64,000 bases of DNA from Numida meleagris (Eukaryota > Chordata > Aves > Galliformes > Numididae). The stretch covers positions 26,375,413 to 26,439,412 of the forward strand of contig NC_034415.1 of the NCBI RefSeq assembly GCF_002078875.1, given 5' to 3'. The notes under the pieces were generated by a model. That model did no database searches. It saw only the letters and a program-made list of their open reading frames with translations, and had not been told where the DNA came from. Within the stretch, counting starts at the first letter, position 1; each line of letters starts with the position of its first letter. Below, piece after piece: positions 51,101-63,300 of the stretch. The position numbers and the translations under genes are program-made.

Positions 51101-52559
51101 AAAGAGAAGACTGGAATTAAAGCACTGAACTAATTATTATTTAAGACTTAAGAGTAGACTTGGCCCCAAGCCTCTCAAGTCAAACTAGTATGATAAACAC
51201 TCAGTTCCATACACTGTCCTCCTTCCCCACTTCAATTTCCAAGTCTCATCTGATCTTTAAAGAGTGCTCATTTCTTCATCTCTAACCCTAAAGCACCTAC
51301 ATCAGTTCTACATGGGAACCTGAATGTCCTCGCTGCTTTATCAATCATTAAGACCTGTTCCAAAGCATCATTCCATCCCTTTTAGTTTGTGCCTTCTTAT
51401 ACTTACTTTCCCATTTTTCTACTGACCACATTAAAAAGCAGGATCCACTGACAACATCCCTTGCAGCAGTCCATGAAATGAAACCTAATATTTCCCACAA
51501 GGATCCTAATAAATTCACTTGAAAATTTCAGGGGGAAGCTGAATCCAGTTATTGATATGCCACTGATTTATATGGGGAAGTCTCAACACCCAGGTATAAT
51601 TTATCTTGGCCTAGTGTTTGGAAAACAAAGCATTCAATACTGCATCCTTTGACAAATGCATATAGGCACTGGATCCCAGAGGTAGCTCTAACAAATAGTT
51701 TTATTCCTGCATCGTTCTGAAAATGGCTGAAACCAGTAGCTTCACAGAATTGCTTTTGTAGGTTTGCAGTAAGTAGCCTCACTGCTTTGGGAGAAAAGAA
51801 TTTAAAAGAGCCACTAACCCTCAAGATCAGCAGCTGCAGAGCTCATTTGTTTTTAAACAAAATAATCAAAAGAAAGGAAAGGCACTAACCACAAAGAATT
51901 CATCCTGAAAGTCAAACAGCCTGATTTAATTTGTCCCTGGAAATCTTACAGTAGTAGGAAGAAAAACACACATTAAAGCTAAGGTTTCCCTGCTAAATGA
52001 ATGTTCCACTGAGAAGTGGGAATCTCTTTATTTGCTTTGGATGCAGTCATGTGTCTAATCTTACCATACATATTGTATGACTGTGTTAGACTTATTTAAT
52101 GACAACTCTATAAATAAATTTTAAAAAGTGCATTGACCTGAAGTATCAGCTCTGTTGCCCATGTGAAGTCAAAATCCTTGCTGGAGCAAGTGCCCTGGTG
52201 AAGGGCAAAGTCACAGAGCTGTGTCCTTGCTTAAGATGCTAACTAGTTAGAGCTAAAACTTAGGTCCTTCCTTCCCTAAGTGGCTTATGTTGAGCTGGGA
52301 GAGGGAGAACAGCACAAACCTCATGAGGCAGGACACCACTTGCGAGTCGTTTATAAAATGCAGACAGAAGCACCGAGATTGCTACTAGGATGCTGACATT
52401 TACTGCTGGAAGGGCTTTGTGTTATGATGGCATTCCAAGGTATTGGAAGCACTGCAGTGGATATGTGGGTGCACATTTGTGGGAGGACTCTGGTGGCATC
52501 TGTGTATTAATGTCCAGTTGTTCTTGGCTCCAGAACAGTCAGGTGCCAGGTTAGAGTGT
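48149..52559. other. Non-coding sequence with a possible LINE tail
   Basis: No gene found. Pyrimidine-rich frames at 50343-50618 and sequence near 51200-51430 have no recognised family. A possible LINE 3' part at 50830-51130 is listed separately. An ATTTGCAT octamer lies at 49864-49871. Confidence 0.45.
50830..51130 (+). mobile_element. Possible L2/CR1-group LINE 3' fragment
   Basis: The segment CCTTATACGTTAGCAGAAGT followed by ACTTTAAAATCAATATAAAA and later TTTCAGAACGGCACTT resembles the 'CCTTATAGGT', 'CTTTAAAATCAATAC', 'CAGAACAGG' order seen in tails of L2/CR1-group LINEs. The comparison is from memory and no protein motif is visible. Confidence 0.3.
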
Positions 52560-52830
52560 ATGGGAACTGCTGAGTCACAGCCTGAACCACTGATTGAACA
52601 CCTGGAGGAATGACCCAGTCAGCCCTGGGAGCACAGGTGAAGGCAATTCATTTTTAGGCCTCATTTAATGGCTGACTGCCACTGAGGAAGGATCTCTTAC
52701 TGGAGATCCCTCCTTGGTGGAAGTTTTCCCTGTGAATCCAGAACCTTCTGATACAGGTGAGCGATCTACTTCCCTTCCTTTGTAGCATGTTGCTATTGTG
52801 CCAGTCCTTCCACCTCTTTTGTAATACCTT
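52560..52830. repeat. Unclassified interspersed repeat, copy 2 of 2
   Basis: It shares ordered blocks with 19756-19975: TGGGAA, CCTGAACCACTGATTGAACA, CTGGGAGCACAGGTG, CCTCATTTAA and, further down, 'GTTGCTATTGTG'. Copy 2 looks diverged from copy 1 by many substitutions and small gaps. The family is not recognised; an LTR or an old LINE 5' part are both possible. Confidence 0.55.
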
Positions 52831-55800
52831 TTCCATCATGTTGGTTTTTCTGATTGCTACATAGAGCCACCCATATCCTGCGGCACCTGAGGAGTGGGCT
52901 CACCCCTCCCTGCTGCCCCATGGGATTTTCCAGCTGGTAGCTACAATCATCAGTATGGACACCATACAGAAGTCTCCACTGGCTATGCTACAGCATACTG
53001 GCTACGCTACAGCCATGGCACAACGCTAATGGAAGGGAATCAGCCTTGTTTGTGTCCTTTCCCCAGCTACTGCTGACCAACACGACAAACTTTCCCAGAG
53101 ACCTTATGTCCCATTTGTATCAGAGTGAACTAGGCTCAGCTGTTATAAAACCACATCAGTACAGAGAACAAGGCTGGTCTCAGAAGCTGAAGCTGACTTA
53201 CTGTAGAGCACAGCAATGCATCTAGCCACCTGGCTAGCTTAAGAAGTGCTGCTTCACTCTGCCTTGCCATTAGCACTAAATTCTCCAGACAGTCTCAGTG
53301 CACCTCTGTGGGGGTGACGTCATGATATCAAAATGAAATGAGACTATTTAAATGCAAGACTCTAGTGGTGCCAGTACAATGTGAAAATGAAACTAACTCA
53401 ATGTAACCCCATAGGGAACAAGTTACGGTGCAAGAGAGAAATAAAATAATGTAAATGCATGTTACGCTGGACTTAAAGAGCCCACTGAGGCCATGGTCTG
53501 TTGCTGAATTTGTTTGGGCGTTCAGCTTAATTTGTGCTATATATCTTGAGACGGATGCATTGTTTTACTGAATAGCTATTAACTAAAATTAACATGCAGG
53601 GAAGTATGTTGGCGTTCAGGCAGGGTTTGACCTAAGCCGCAAAAAGCAAAGATGCTGTGGAAGTCTGGTATCTCAGTCCCAAGTGGGAAATGTAACTGGA
53701 ACAATTGAGTGATACAGAATCACACAATTAGGAGTGGTCCAGCATACTTGACAAACTCATTAGAAACACTAATGTTTTTGCATTTTAGATACAGTAATGC
53801 AGGCACCCAGTAAGAATAGAGGCTATGTGTGTGGATGGGGACAGGGAGGTGAAAATGCAGCGTCACCATCAAGTGTTTGAAGAGTGTGAACAAGTAGAAT
53901 GCTTGTTTTAGTCCTTAGGGCAATGATCTAGCTGTAATGGCACAAATTTCAGAACAAGACCTATCAATCTGAATATCAGAAACAGTTTTGTGTTAGTGAG
54001 ATCTGCTGGGATGTGATAGGGTCTCTCTTGAAAACAGGAAGTTTCAGCTGGATCTATACTATGTATGCTGGGATTCTTGGTGCAGAAATAAATGTCCAGG
54101 GGCTGCTTAGCATAACAGCAGTGACATACTCGTGAATCGTATGTTGCAGTTGACCTAAACAATTAAAAAAAGAGTAATTTGGATTTTTGACAGCCCTGCT
54201 GAAAATGTTGTCATGCACAGCTCGCCAGGCACCTTAATGTCTCAGGGTCTTCCTAAGCAAAATATCCATTTGGAAAAAGATGTAGGCAGGCCAGAGGTAT
54301 GGTCATCCTCCTGCTGCAGCATATCCATAGATCACCGTTACTGGACATTTAATAACATCTCACTTTTTAGAAGAAAGCTCAGGGTTATCACAAGTCCCAC
54401 ATGAGCAAAAGACATTAAAATGTCTTATCTACTTGCTATTGACAAAATCATGCACTAGGGAAGGGATGGAAAGATGCCTTGCGGTCATCCTCATTCTTTT
54501 AATTCTCTGCCTTTACTGCAGCTTTTAGAAAGAAACGCAGCAAACAAGAGACACAATTCCAACAACAGTGAGTTGAAGTGATTGTGTGTGTTTTCAGAGA
54601 GAAATGCAAAATGGATACTAAAATTTAAAGTTACTGTGCTGCAGGCTGGTGCCTGGTTTCTAACTTTAAGAGACCCCAACTTTCCGTTTCCATGCTTGCC
54701 TAGGTTTCAGGCCTGGCATCTCTACTTCTAACCAGCAAGGCCAGTTATCAGTACAGCTAGCCTATTTCCAAGCCATCAAAGGATCAGACTATGGGAAGAT
54801 TCTGATCTCTGGGTACGTGACAGTTACAAATGATCAGTGCAGGCCCTGTGACAGGCTGTTCACTTGGTAACTGATGAGCTGGTGTCCCAGAGAGCAGAGC
54901 CCATGTATTTAGCAAATGACAGAACTGCTATGTTGATCGAATCTATGTGGATCGTAAAGAAAAGCAAATACAAGCTTTACACTAAATGCCTATGATGGAT
55001 AGATTCATCTTGCTGTGTGCTACTCTGATCCCAATGTATTCATTCAAACTACACATGTAATTCAAAATTTTCCTTGAATTTATTCATGTTTACAGGAACT
55101 CTGAAGCACTGCGCTTCCAAGTGTTTGCAAATGACAAAGTACTGTACTCTGCTTCAGGGAAGGATTTGAGTCCATATCCTGAATTAAGTCTGCAACACAC
55201 TCTTGCTAGCTACAATACATAAAAAATAGACTTTGATTTGTCTGTGTGACAGTGTAAATCAAAGGAAGTAGAGAGAACAAATCCAGAAATCTATGATGTG
55301 AAGAAGGTGTTTCTCCCACAAAACTTTGGGCAAAATCTAATTGGCTTTGCAAGAGCAAAAAAATGCAAGTTTCCCACCTGGAGGGATTTCAGATACTTCA
55401 TGTTCCACAGTGTGCAAGTCCACGTTTAATTAACAAAACCAGCCTCAACACTGAGGTTTTAAAAGTATTGTACTAAAGGAGAAAACTATGCAAAATTAAG
55501 TTTCCAAGGTCATTGCTGCTGGGTATTTTAAAGCTCAGTGGCAAGGAATGAGAGGCACAGATGAAGAGCCCCTTTTTCTAAAATTTCTATTCAACAAATT
55601 ATGGACACCTTTTGAGATGCATCATATTCTATAAGGTCTTAAAGCCCAAGTAAGCTGCAGTTTTGCCAGTCTTCTTAGATATTCTCTATTTAATGTATTG
55701 TTTTAATTGTCTTGATATCAACAGTTTGTGCTGCACCCTTTGTAGTAACTTCTTACTAGGTCAGTTTGATGGACAGGAGCAGACATGTGAAAACTTGAGC

Positions 55801-55959
55801 TCATTGAGCCCAAATGAGATACTATTGGTATACTAGTCTGAAAATGTTCTATTTTATATTCAATTCTATTTTAAAATATGTGTTTTTAATATTAGCATTT
55901 TAAACCAACAAAGATACCAGATTGCCTTGTCTTACTGAAAATGTGTAAGCACTCCAATC
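52831..55959. other. Non-coding sequence
   Basis: No gene found. It contains a 19-base tandem duplication at 52980-53017. Frames of 60 to 85 codons occur without family features. Confidence 0.5.
52980..53017. repeat. 19-base tandem duplication, two copies
   Basis: Units at 52980-52998 and 52999-53017 both begin TGGCTAYGCTACAGC, with one C/T difference in the first 16 bases before the ends diverge. Confidence 0.75.
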
Positions 55960-56300
55960 TGCTTCCATGACTGGTTTCAAAATTCAGATTTGTACACACA
56001 AACCTGCCCATCAGTCTCCATGACCCGGCAGAGGTCATTCTCTTGGTGGATAAGTTTCCTGACCTTCTAAAGATGGGTGAATCAAGTTGAATAAGCAGCT
56101 TCAACAGCAACCCTTTCATCTCTGACCTCCAGGCTGGATTACTGCAACTCATTAGACTGTTACATTGAGACATGCTAATAGCTTGCACATTAAGAGCCAT
56201 TGATGCATCAGCACCTGGGGTGAAAGTCTCTATAGGAAGAGTTCAAGATGCCACGAATTACTTGCAGCCACAGCTGTACTCCATGGGTTAAGCCACTTCA
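55960..56300 (+). mobile_element. L2-like LINE relic with SRLDYCNSL motif
   Basis: Codons at 56125-56154 read TSRLDYCNSL, the conserved block that follows the reverse transcriptase domain in L2-clade ORF2 proteins (typical form SRLDYCNALL). The upstream text fits the usual approach to this block, but flanking frames are broken and the following GLP...LQxVQNAAARL block is not visible. A 102-codon frame on the opposite strand (55892-56200) is a shadow. Boundaries are approximate. Confidence 0.55.
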
Positions 56301-59300
56301 TCTCACCTAGGCTCTGAGCTGTCAAAGCTTTTCTTTGACAGAAAGGAGTAGTAGCTGGGGTAGCCATCTAGATTTATCCCTACATTTTTTCCACAAGCAG
56401 CCAAGTTTAAAGCAGAAATGCAAAGAAGCAGCAAAGAGAAGGTTAGAAGGAAGAAGCTTTTGTGAAGCACTTAGAGGAAGACAGCAATCACAAAGCAGCT
56501 CTGTCTAGTGTTAGAGGAAGAACTCTGCTTATGGCTTCTGCAGAAGAGGTTTTGCATGCATGCATTTTTACTCCTGTTGTTCGAGGCAGCAGAACTGAGT
56601 AAGCAGTCTTAAAAAAAAAATAATAATAAAACCACTCCACATGGTGTAAGGAATGCTTTACTGATATAGGAGAACGTGTAAATCATTATGGTGAAGTGTT
56701 CTATGCAGATAGAGTTAAAAGTGGTGAAGATGCATTCTTTTATTATGGTTTTGGTACAAACCAAAGCCATTGTGAACTATTTTTCCTTTTTCCTTCTCAA
56801 ATAGCTATGCTTTTATTAAAGGATTTTGGGGTGACCACTCAGACCATCAGCAGCCCTTCACACTCATGCCCAACAACTGTGCAAGCTGAGTTACAGCCTG
56901 ACCCAAATCAGTGGCAATGAAAAGCAAAATTGCCTAAAGACCCCTGAATCTGCTATTGCCTTGGAAATGGATCAGTGCATTTTACTTTCTGAACACTTTG
57001 CTATGTTGTGCTCATTTTATTAACTGACCTTAATATTCCCACCAAATTCAGGGCCCTCCTTTTTAAAGTCATAGATGTATCAGCCTATCACAGCAGACAG
57101 GAAACATCCTCTAAGATGACAGACGTGCCTCTTGGCAGACAAATCCCACAGGAACTATGAGACATTAAACAATAAAACTGAAAGTCCCAAGCTAAGAGAG
57201 AAAGATTTCTTCAGGGATAGACTGACGGCTCGGGGTCTGCTCACAGAGAAAAATGAAACAGCCAGAAGTCTCAGTGGCTTCCACAGCCACGTTCTCCAGC
57301 AATACTGACCACAAAAATAAGGAGAGATCTGCACGTCAAAAGGAAGCTAGTATCAAAACTAAAGATGTTTGCTAGAATGAAAAAGAGAGCAAACAGCTAC
57401 GGGGAAAAGAATGTGGGGCACATTTAAATACTGCACCCTGAGAAATTCTCCAATGTCATACAGGGGCATATGCAACGTGTATATTACAATAGTGATGCCC
57501 ACAAACACCTGCAGTCATTAAAGCTGTAGCTAAAGCAGAATGGAGTTCTAACAGAGGCTTAGGTGTAGAAAAAGCTGCAGGATCAGCAGCATTCATGATT
57601 GCAGACAGTGGTAAAGATAAGGTGGTACTCCCAGCACAGGCCCTGAGTACACCTCTCCTACCTACAACTTGTCACTTTAATGCCACGAGGTCACAATGCC
57701 CTGTGTTGTCCAAGACAGCATCTATCATAATTGTTCCCAATAATGAAAAGAGAGAAAGCATTAAAGTCTTCTGCAGGCTTATCTGGACCCTGGCCTAAGG
57801 GTTAGTATAGGATCAAGTTGTGCCATCACGCATCACACCCCGAATGAAAGCACAGTTTACAAGTCTTGAGGAATATCTGATATCCATTATTCTGCCAGAG
57901 CAGCAGCAATGTGCAAAGTTACTTCTGCACTGCATTTGAGAGCAAACTTGCTTCCTTGTCACCAAATCATCATAATTAATTTAACTACCATCATTACAGC
58001 TGAACTTTCCAGCCCAGCCAAATGAAATCAGTCAATTCTTTCTGTGTACATTTTTTTTTTTCCTTTGGATGTTTTCCTTCCTCTGTGGCTAATTACTGAA
58101 CATTTTTTTATAAGCCCTAACTCATGTCTCCTTCCTGCTTACTGAAGCTAAAATGTCATCTGTGCAGGAGCTCATAATCAGCTGATTCTGACAAGCAGAG
58201 GATAAAGCACAAAAGGAAGAATATTGTTTTAAGGGGGGAGAAATCCAGATCTAACTATTGGGACTTTTGCCAGGGATTTCAAGACAAACAGAATAGAGGC
58301 CTCACTGTTGACAGCAAAAATTGGACCTTGTTGCTTGCTAAGAATTTTGTTTCCTTCTAGCACATTGATTGAAAAAAAAAAAAATGGTGAAACACAGACT
58401 GTGTACCCTCATCTGTATTAACAATGTAATGGGAGGGTGATACAGCTGAGAATATTATGGCAACGAAGTGGAAGAAAATAACCCACCAAACACAGTACTA
58501 GCAAATTATTCTTAAAGCAGTCAGAATCTCAGCTGTTTTGTTAAAGTGCTTAGAGAATACATACAAATCTTCTCCAGACTCAGAATCTGAAGACAGCTTT
58601 CTTACCTGGCACTCTCCAAAATCCAGCTAACACACGTTCAGCTCCTCTAACTGAAAATCCTGCGGTGCAGACTTAACTTTTGCATGGTACAATTCTTCAC
58701 TTAGTCACTCTTCTCTGATTATTTCTACTCAAGGGAAGTAAGGATCAACAGACAGCAGCTTTCTGTAAAGTTTTCTAGTATCCAGGTAAAGAAGAACTGG
58801 AAGCCTTCAACAGAGTCATGCAAGATTCACTAGCTCACAAGGTCAATGTTTCAAGTTTACTCCAGAGAAGAGTCATTGCAGTTAACACTGAAAGGGAAAA
58901 ATCACATTGGTAATTTACCAAAGCCAGACTGAAAACGAAGGTATTGTGATACATCAGTTTCAAGATTCACTCAGGCAGCCCAACTGCCACCTTGTGGCTA
59001 ACAAATCATTCTGCTGCAACTTCGCTACATTATTCCTTCATCATTTACTCCTTCATTATTTATTCCATACACATACAGAATAAATCTCAAGACAACATAT
59101 CCTAGGAGGAATAAAGAGCTCTGATTCTCTAGAGTCCAAATATACAATATAGATCAATGTTGTTAGAAGGGAAAAAGAGATAAATTCAATTACCTCAAGC
59201 CTTAGATTGCAGAGAGCAGTACGCAGGGAAACATCTGGGTTGGGGCAGCAGTCAGCTAAATTCTGGTACTGTTCTGTACAAGTTGATCAAAGAAAACCGA

Positions 59301-59365
59301 CTTCAACAAAATATTTCACGACAGTTGGGTCAAATACCCACTTCTCTATGCAATTCCAGAGAACA
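56301..59365. other. Non-coding sequence
   Basis: No gene is supportable. It includes a GCATGCATGCAT alternating stretch near 56554-56565, an A/AAT tract near 56609-56627, a T11 run near 58049 and an A13-A14 run near 58371-58384. Confidence 0.5.
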
Positions 59366-60356
59366 GAACGAAGGAAAGAGGAAGGAAGGAAGGAAAGAGG
59401 AAGGAAGGAAGGAAGGAANNNNNNNNNNNNNNNNNNNNNNNNNNNNNNNNNNNNNNNNNNNNNNNNNNNNNNNNNNNNNNNNNNNNNNNNNNNNNNNNNN
59501 NNNNNNNNNNNNNNNNNNNNNNNNNNNNNNNNNNNNNNNNNNNNNNNNNNNNNNNNNNNNNNNNNNNNNNNNNNNNNNNNNNNNNNNNNNNNNNNNNNNN
59601 NNNNNNNNNNNNNNNNNNNNNNNNNNNNNNNNNNNNNNNNNNNNNNNNNNNNNNNNNNNNNNNNNNNNNNNNNNNNNNNNNNNNNNNNNNNNNNNNNNNN
59701 NNNNNNNNNNNNNNNNNNNNNNNNNNNNNNNNNNNNNNNNNNNNNNNNNNNNNNNNNNNNNNNNNNNNNNNNNNNNNNNNNNNNNNNNNNNNNNNNNNNN
59801 NNNNNNNNNNNNNNNNNNNNNNNNNNNNNNNNNNNNNNNNNNNNNNNNNNNNNNNNNNNNNNNNNNNNNNNNNNNNNNNNNNNNNNNNNNNNNNNNNNNN
59901 NNNNNNNNNNNNNNNNNNNNNNNNNNNNNNNNNNNNNNNNNNNNNNNNNNNNNNNNNNNNNNNNNNNNNNNNNNNNNNNNNNNNNNNNNNNNNNNNNNNN
60001 NNNNNNNNNNNNNNNNNNNNNNNNNNNNNNNNNNNNNNNNNNNNNNNNNNNNNNNNNNNNNNNNNNNNNNNNNNNNNNNNNNNNNNNNNNNNNNNNNNNN
60101 NNNNNNNNNNNNNNNNNNNNNNNNNNNNNNNNNNNNNNNNNNNNNNNNNNNNNNNNNNNNNNNNNNNNNNNNNNNNNNNNNNNNNNNNNNNNNNNNNNNN
60201 NNNNNNNNNNNNNNNNNNNNNNNNNNNNNNNNNNNNNNNNNNNNNNNNNNNNNNNNNNNNNNNNNNNNNNNNNNNNNNNNNNNNNNNNNNNNNNNNNNNN
60301 NNNNNNNNAGGAAGGAAGGAAGGAAGGAAAGAGGAAGGAAGGAAGGAAAGAGAGAA
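59366..60356. repeat. GGAA tetranucleotide array with internal gap
   Basis: The plus strand is purine-only. The left flank has GGAA units interrupted by AAAGAGG motifs, and the right flank repeats the same AAAGAGG interruption before decaying into AAGAGAGAAAAC. It is the same motif and orientation as the array at 4820-5323. Apparent long frames across it are artefacts of N and repeat. Confidence 0.95.
59419..60308. other. Assembly gap (890 N)
   Basis: Unsequenced bases flanked on both sides by GGAA repeat in one orientation. The missing sequence is probably more repeat, but unique DNA inside cannot be excluded. Confidence 0.98.
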
Positions 60357-63300
60357 AACTACCAATTTTCCAGCAGAGGTTTTCATTCTCTGTGGCCCTC
60401 TGGTTAACCTAAATGACTTGAAAAGATTGAGTGCTCTTGGACAATATGAAGAGTCTGTAAGGAAATCTGCACTAGAAATTTGGAGCTTCCTATAAGTTCA
60501 TAACATTTAGAATTTTCAGCAACTTCTGTTACTGATGTATGTACCACCTTACACTCTTTTTTTCACACTGACTTGCACTAGCCCTACTTTTGTGGCTTCG
60601 GGTGAGTTTTCTACATAGGATCGTGCAGAAAAGTTCAGCATAAGAGCCTAAGGGAAACAGGAGGGCCTTGACCATGACACCACTCATGAAGTAGAAAACT
60701 ACCACCTCTTATCATTTATTTGTGTGCAGTTTGAACTGGAACTGCTGCTCCAGACTGTCTGTAGTTGTGTGTTCTGAAACAGTTGTCTTCAGCTAAAAGA
60801 CTGGCAAGCTGAATTCTACAAAATAAATGTGTTTAGTGTGGATTTTGCGATCTATCACCCAAAAGTGCTGTCTGCTGGTAGAGTTTTTATCAAATTAAAA
60901 TGGAGAAGACAACCATAAAACAAAAAAAAAGAATACTCATCTCCAACAAAAAGAGAGAGTGCACTAAAGTCATTATACAGGTGACCAAGTTACACGTCAG
61001 GTTTCTATCAGCTGTTGTCTCACCGTACATTGATTATGATTTGCTAATTAATCCAGTATTGTCAGAATCACATTTTTAATTGAAATATACTGTAGAATGT
61101 CACAAAAGATTTAGAAACACCATTTTTAGTAGGTGTTAGAAACACCATTTTTAGTAGGTGATGGATATCAACAAATTATAAAAGATTGCTTGAAAAATAT
61201 CTATGCTTAAAATATAATGAATATTGTGCATTTCCTTTTCAACAGTTATGCTGTAGTCAATGTATTATAATTGAGCTCTACTGAATTACTTTCCTAGTGG
61301 ATAAATACTGAACACGCTGTACTGTGAAGAGACATCATGTAATGTATACTAATTAAGCCATTATATCTGTAGAGAAGATCGTATCTGAAATATCAAATTA
61401 GCAGGAATTAAACATCTCAAAGGATTAATGAAATGTTATGGAGCCATTCACTTCCAGGTCAACAGGTTCAATTTCAGCCCAGTTTAATAGTTATAATGAA
61501 TTTATGTGCTAGAGATAACAGTTCTCTGTATCCATTCATGAATCAGTGTAAGAGCCCCTGGCTCATACCAAGAATAGCAGCCTTTACCAGAACAAGGTAG
61601 CCAGAAATAGTATGCTTGGCCCGTATCTGGCACGGAACCTTAGGCTCCATGAGGTCAGGTAATACATTTAGTGGATGCCTGCAAAAAAACTAGGTGGCAA
61701 GGAGGGAGACAGAGACATTCAGTTCTCTTTACAGATCTGCCAGCAGTCACCAACCATATCAACAAGCTTAATGCAGGCAGAACATTCTAATCCCTCTCTT
61801 TTACTTGACCCTAGAGTCTGACTCTGCTGACACATTCCTCTCTTAGCAGCCCATGCTTCTTCTAGCAGAGGTGTATGCAGCACAAGAAAAAGACAGGGGA
61901 AGGAAGAATTATAGCCAACTTTTATGTAGCTATCTTAACAGGTGATGCGACAGCAGACATTCAGCAAACCTTTATCTTTTGGAGGAATCATGAATTTGAA
62001 ATTCTCACCTATTTTAAAATTAAATAGCCACTCTGTCAAAAGATTTAGGCAACAGCTTCTTAGTGATGATGGGCAGTAAACAAACAATAACCCATTCACA
62101 CATAAGAGAAGGAAGTTAAGAAGTAACTACATCAAGAACAAATAATCTTAGCTAAGTATGCCTAAAAGGTCCATCCAACTTCTGCAGATACGAAGTGAAA
62201 GATGACAAACTTCATAAACATAACTATCTTCCTTCCAAAGCCTACCAGTTTACTTGGCTTTAAGTAAATTGGCTTTGGACACAAAAATATTATGAGATAT
62301 GCTACAGTAAGCTAAGGAATGATTCAGAATCACAGTTCTAACTTTCCTACCACCATAACCTTAGAGAGCCTCGGTATCCTCAATGAAAGCGCTGGAAAGT
62401 TCAGTGATGCAGGTATTATGAAAAATTTAAATAGCATTTATGAGGTGCTTCAAGGGATCTAGAAATGCAAGTTATAAATATTAGTCCTTACAGAGGGCTA
62501 CTAAGCCACGCTACAAAATATGGATTAGAATTCTAAAGAAGCCACAGTGTTACTGGCAACAGAATCATCTTCTTCTGCTACCTCTATTACCAACCATGTT
62601 TTGTCATGATCCTGCCCCCTGAAAAGCTCTCAAGATCTGGAAAAAAAACTAAGAAGGAATTTCAGAAGAGAGAATTTTAATGGCAGCCAAATAGCTAACA
62701 GACTACTACACTGGAAATACTTTGTCAACCAGAAGTACTGAGATACCACCACCACCACGGTGAAAAAAACAACACGGAGGCAGCCTACGTAGCATATGGA
62801 AAAAGTGTAAAGCTTGCAAGATTGTTCTCTTTTTAATGACTACAAACAGAATTCAAGAACAAAGAGCATCTAACAGCTGTTTGCTTTTCTGGCACTTGTG
62901 TATTTCAAATTAGAATACTAATAAAGTAAATATGACAATCCAAAAGCTATAAGGAGCCATTCTTATTACAGGACTGTCTTGTATGTACATCCCCAGCCCA
63001 TCATCTCTCAACGCTCCCACTACAGTCAGTGCACTAAAAAATTCAGTACACTTTGTACTATATACTTTATCTTTCCACAGGAAGCTAGCAAAGTACAGAA
63101 TGCAGTAATGACAGTCGAAGTGTTGATACATTTTTACTGATCCATATAATCTTCTGTCACGTTAGCTACTGTTGTCCCTCTTGTATGATATGCATCCTTC
63201 AAGAAGTGCATTCCTTAAAATACATTCCTAGGCCTAGTTTTCCTGTTACACACCAAGTTACACAAATGCAATGTCAAATTTCTACAGATTATCAGACTCT

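Noticed and set aside
59207..60412. Frames of 346 to 401 codons across the second GGAA array
   Set aside because: Most of the length is N, and the rest is GGAA repeat plus short unique flanks. No protein is supported.
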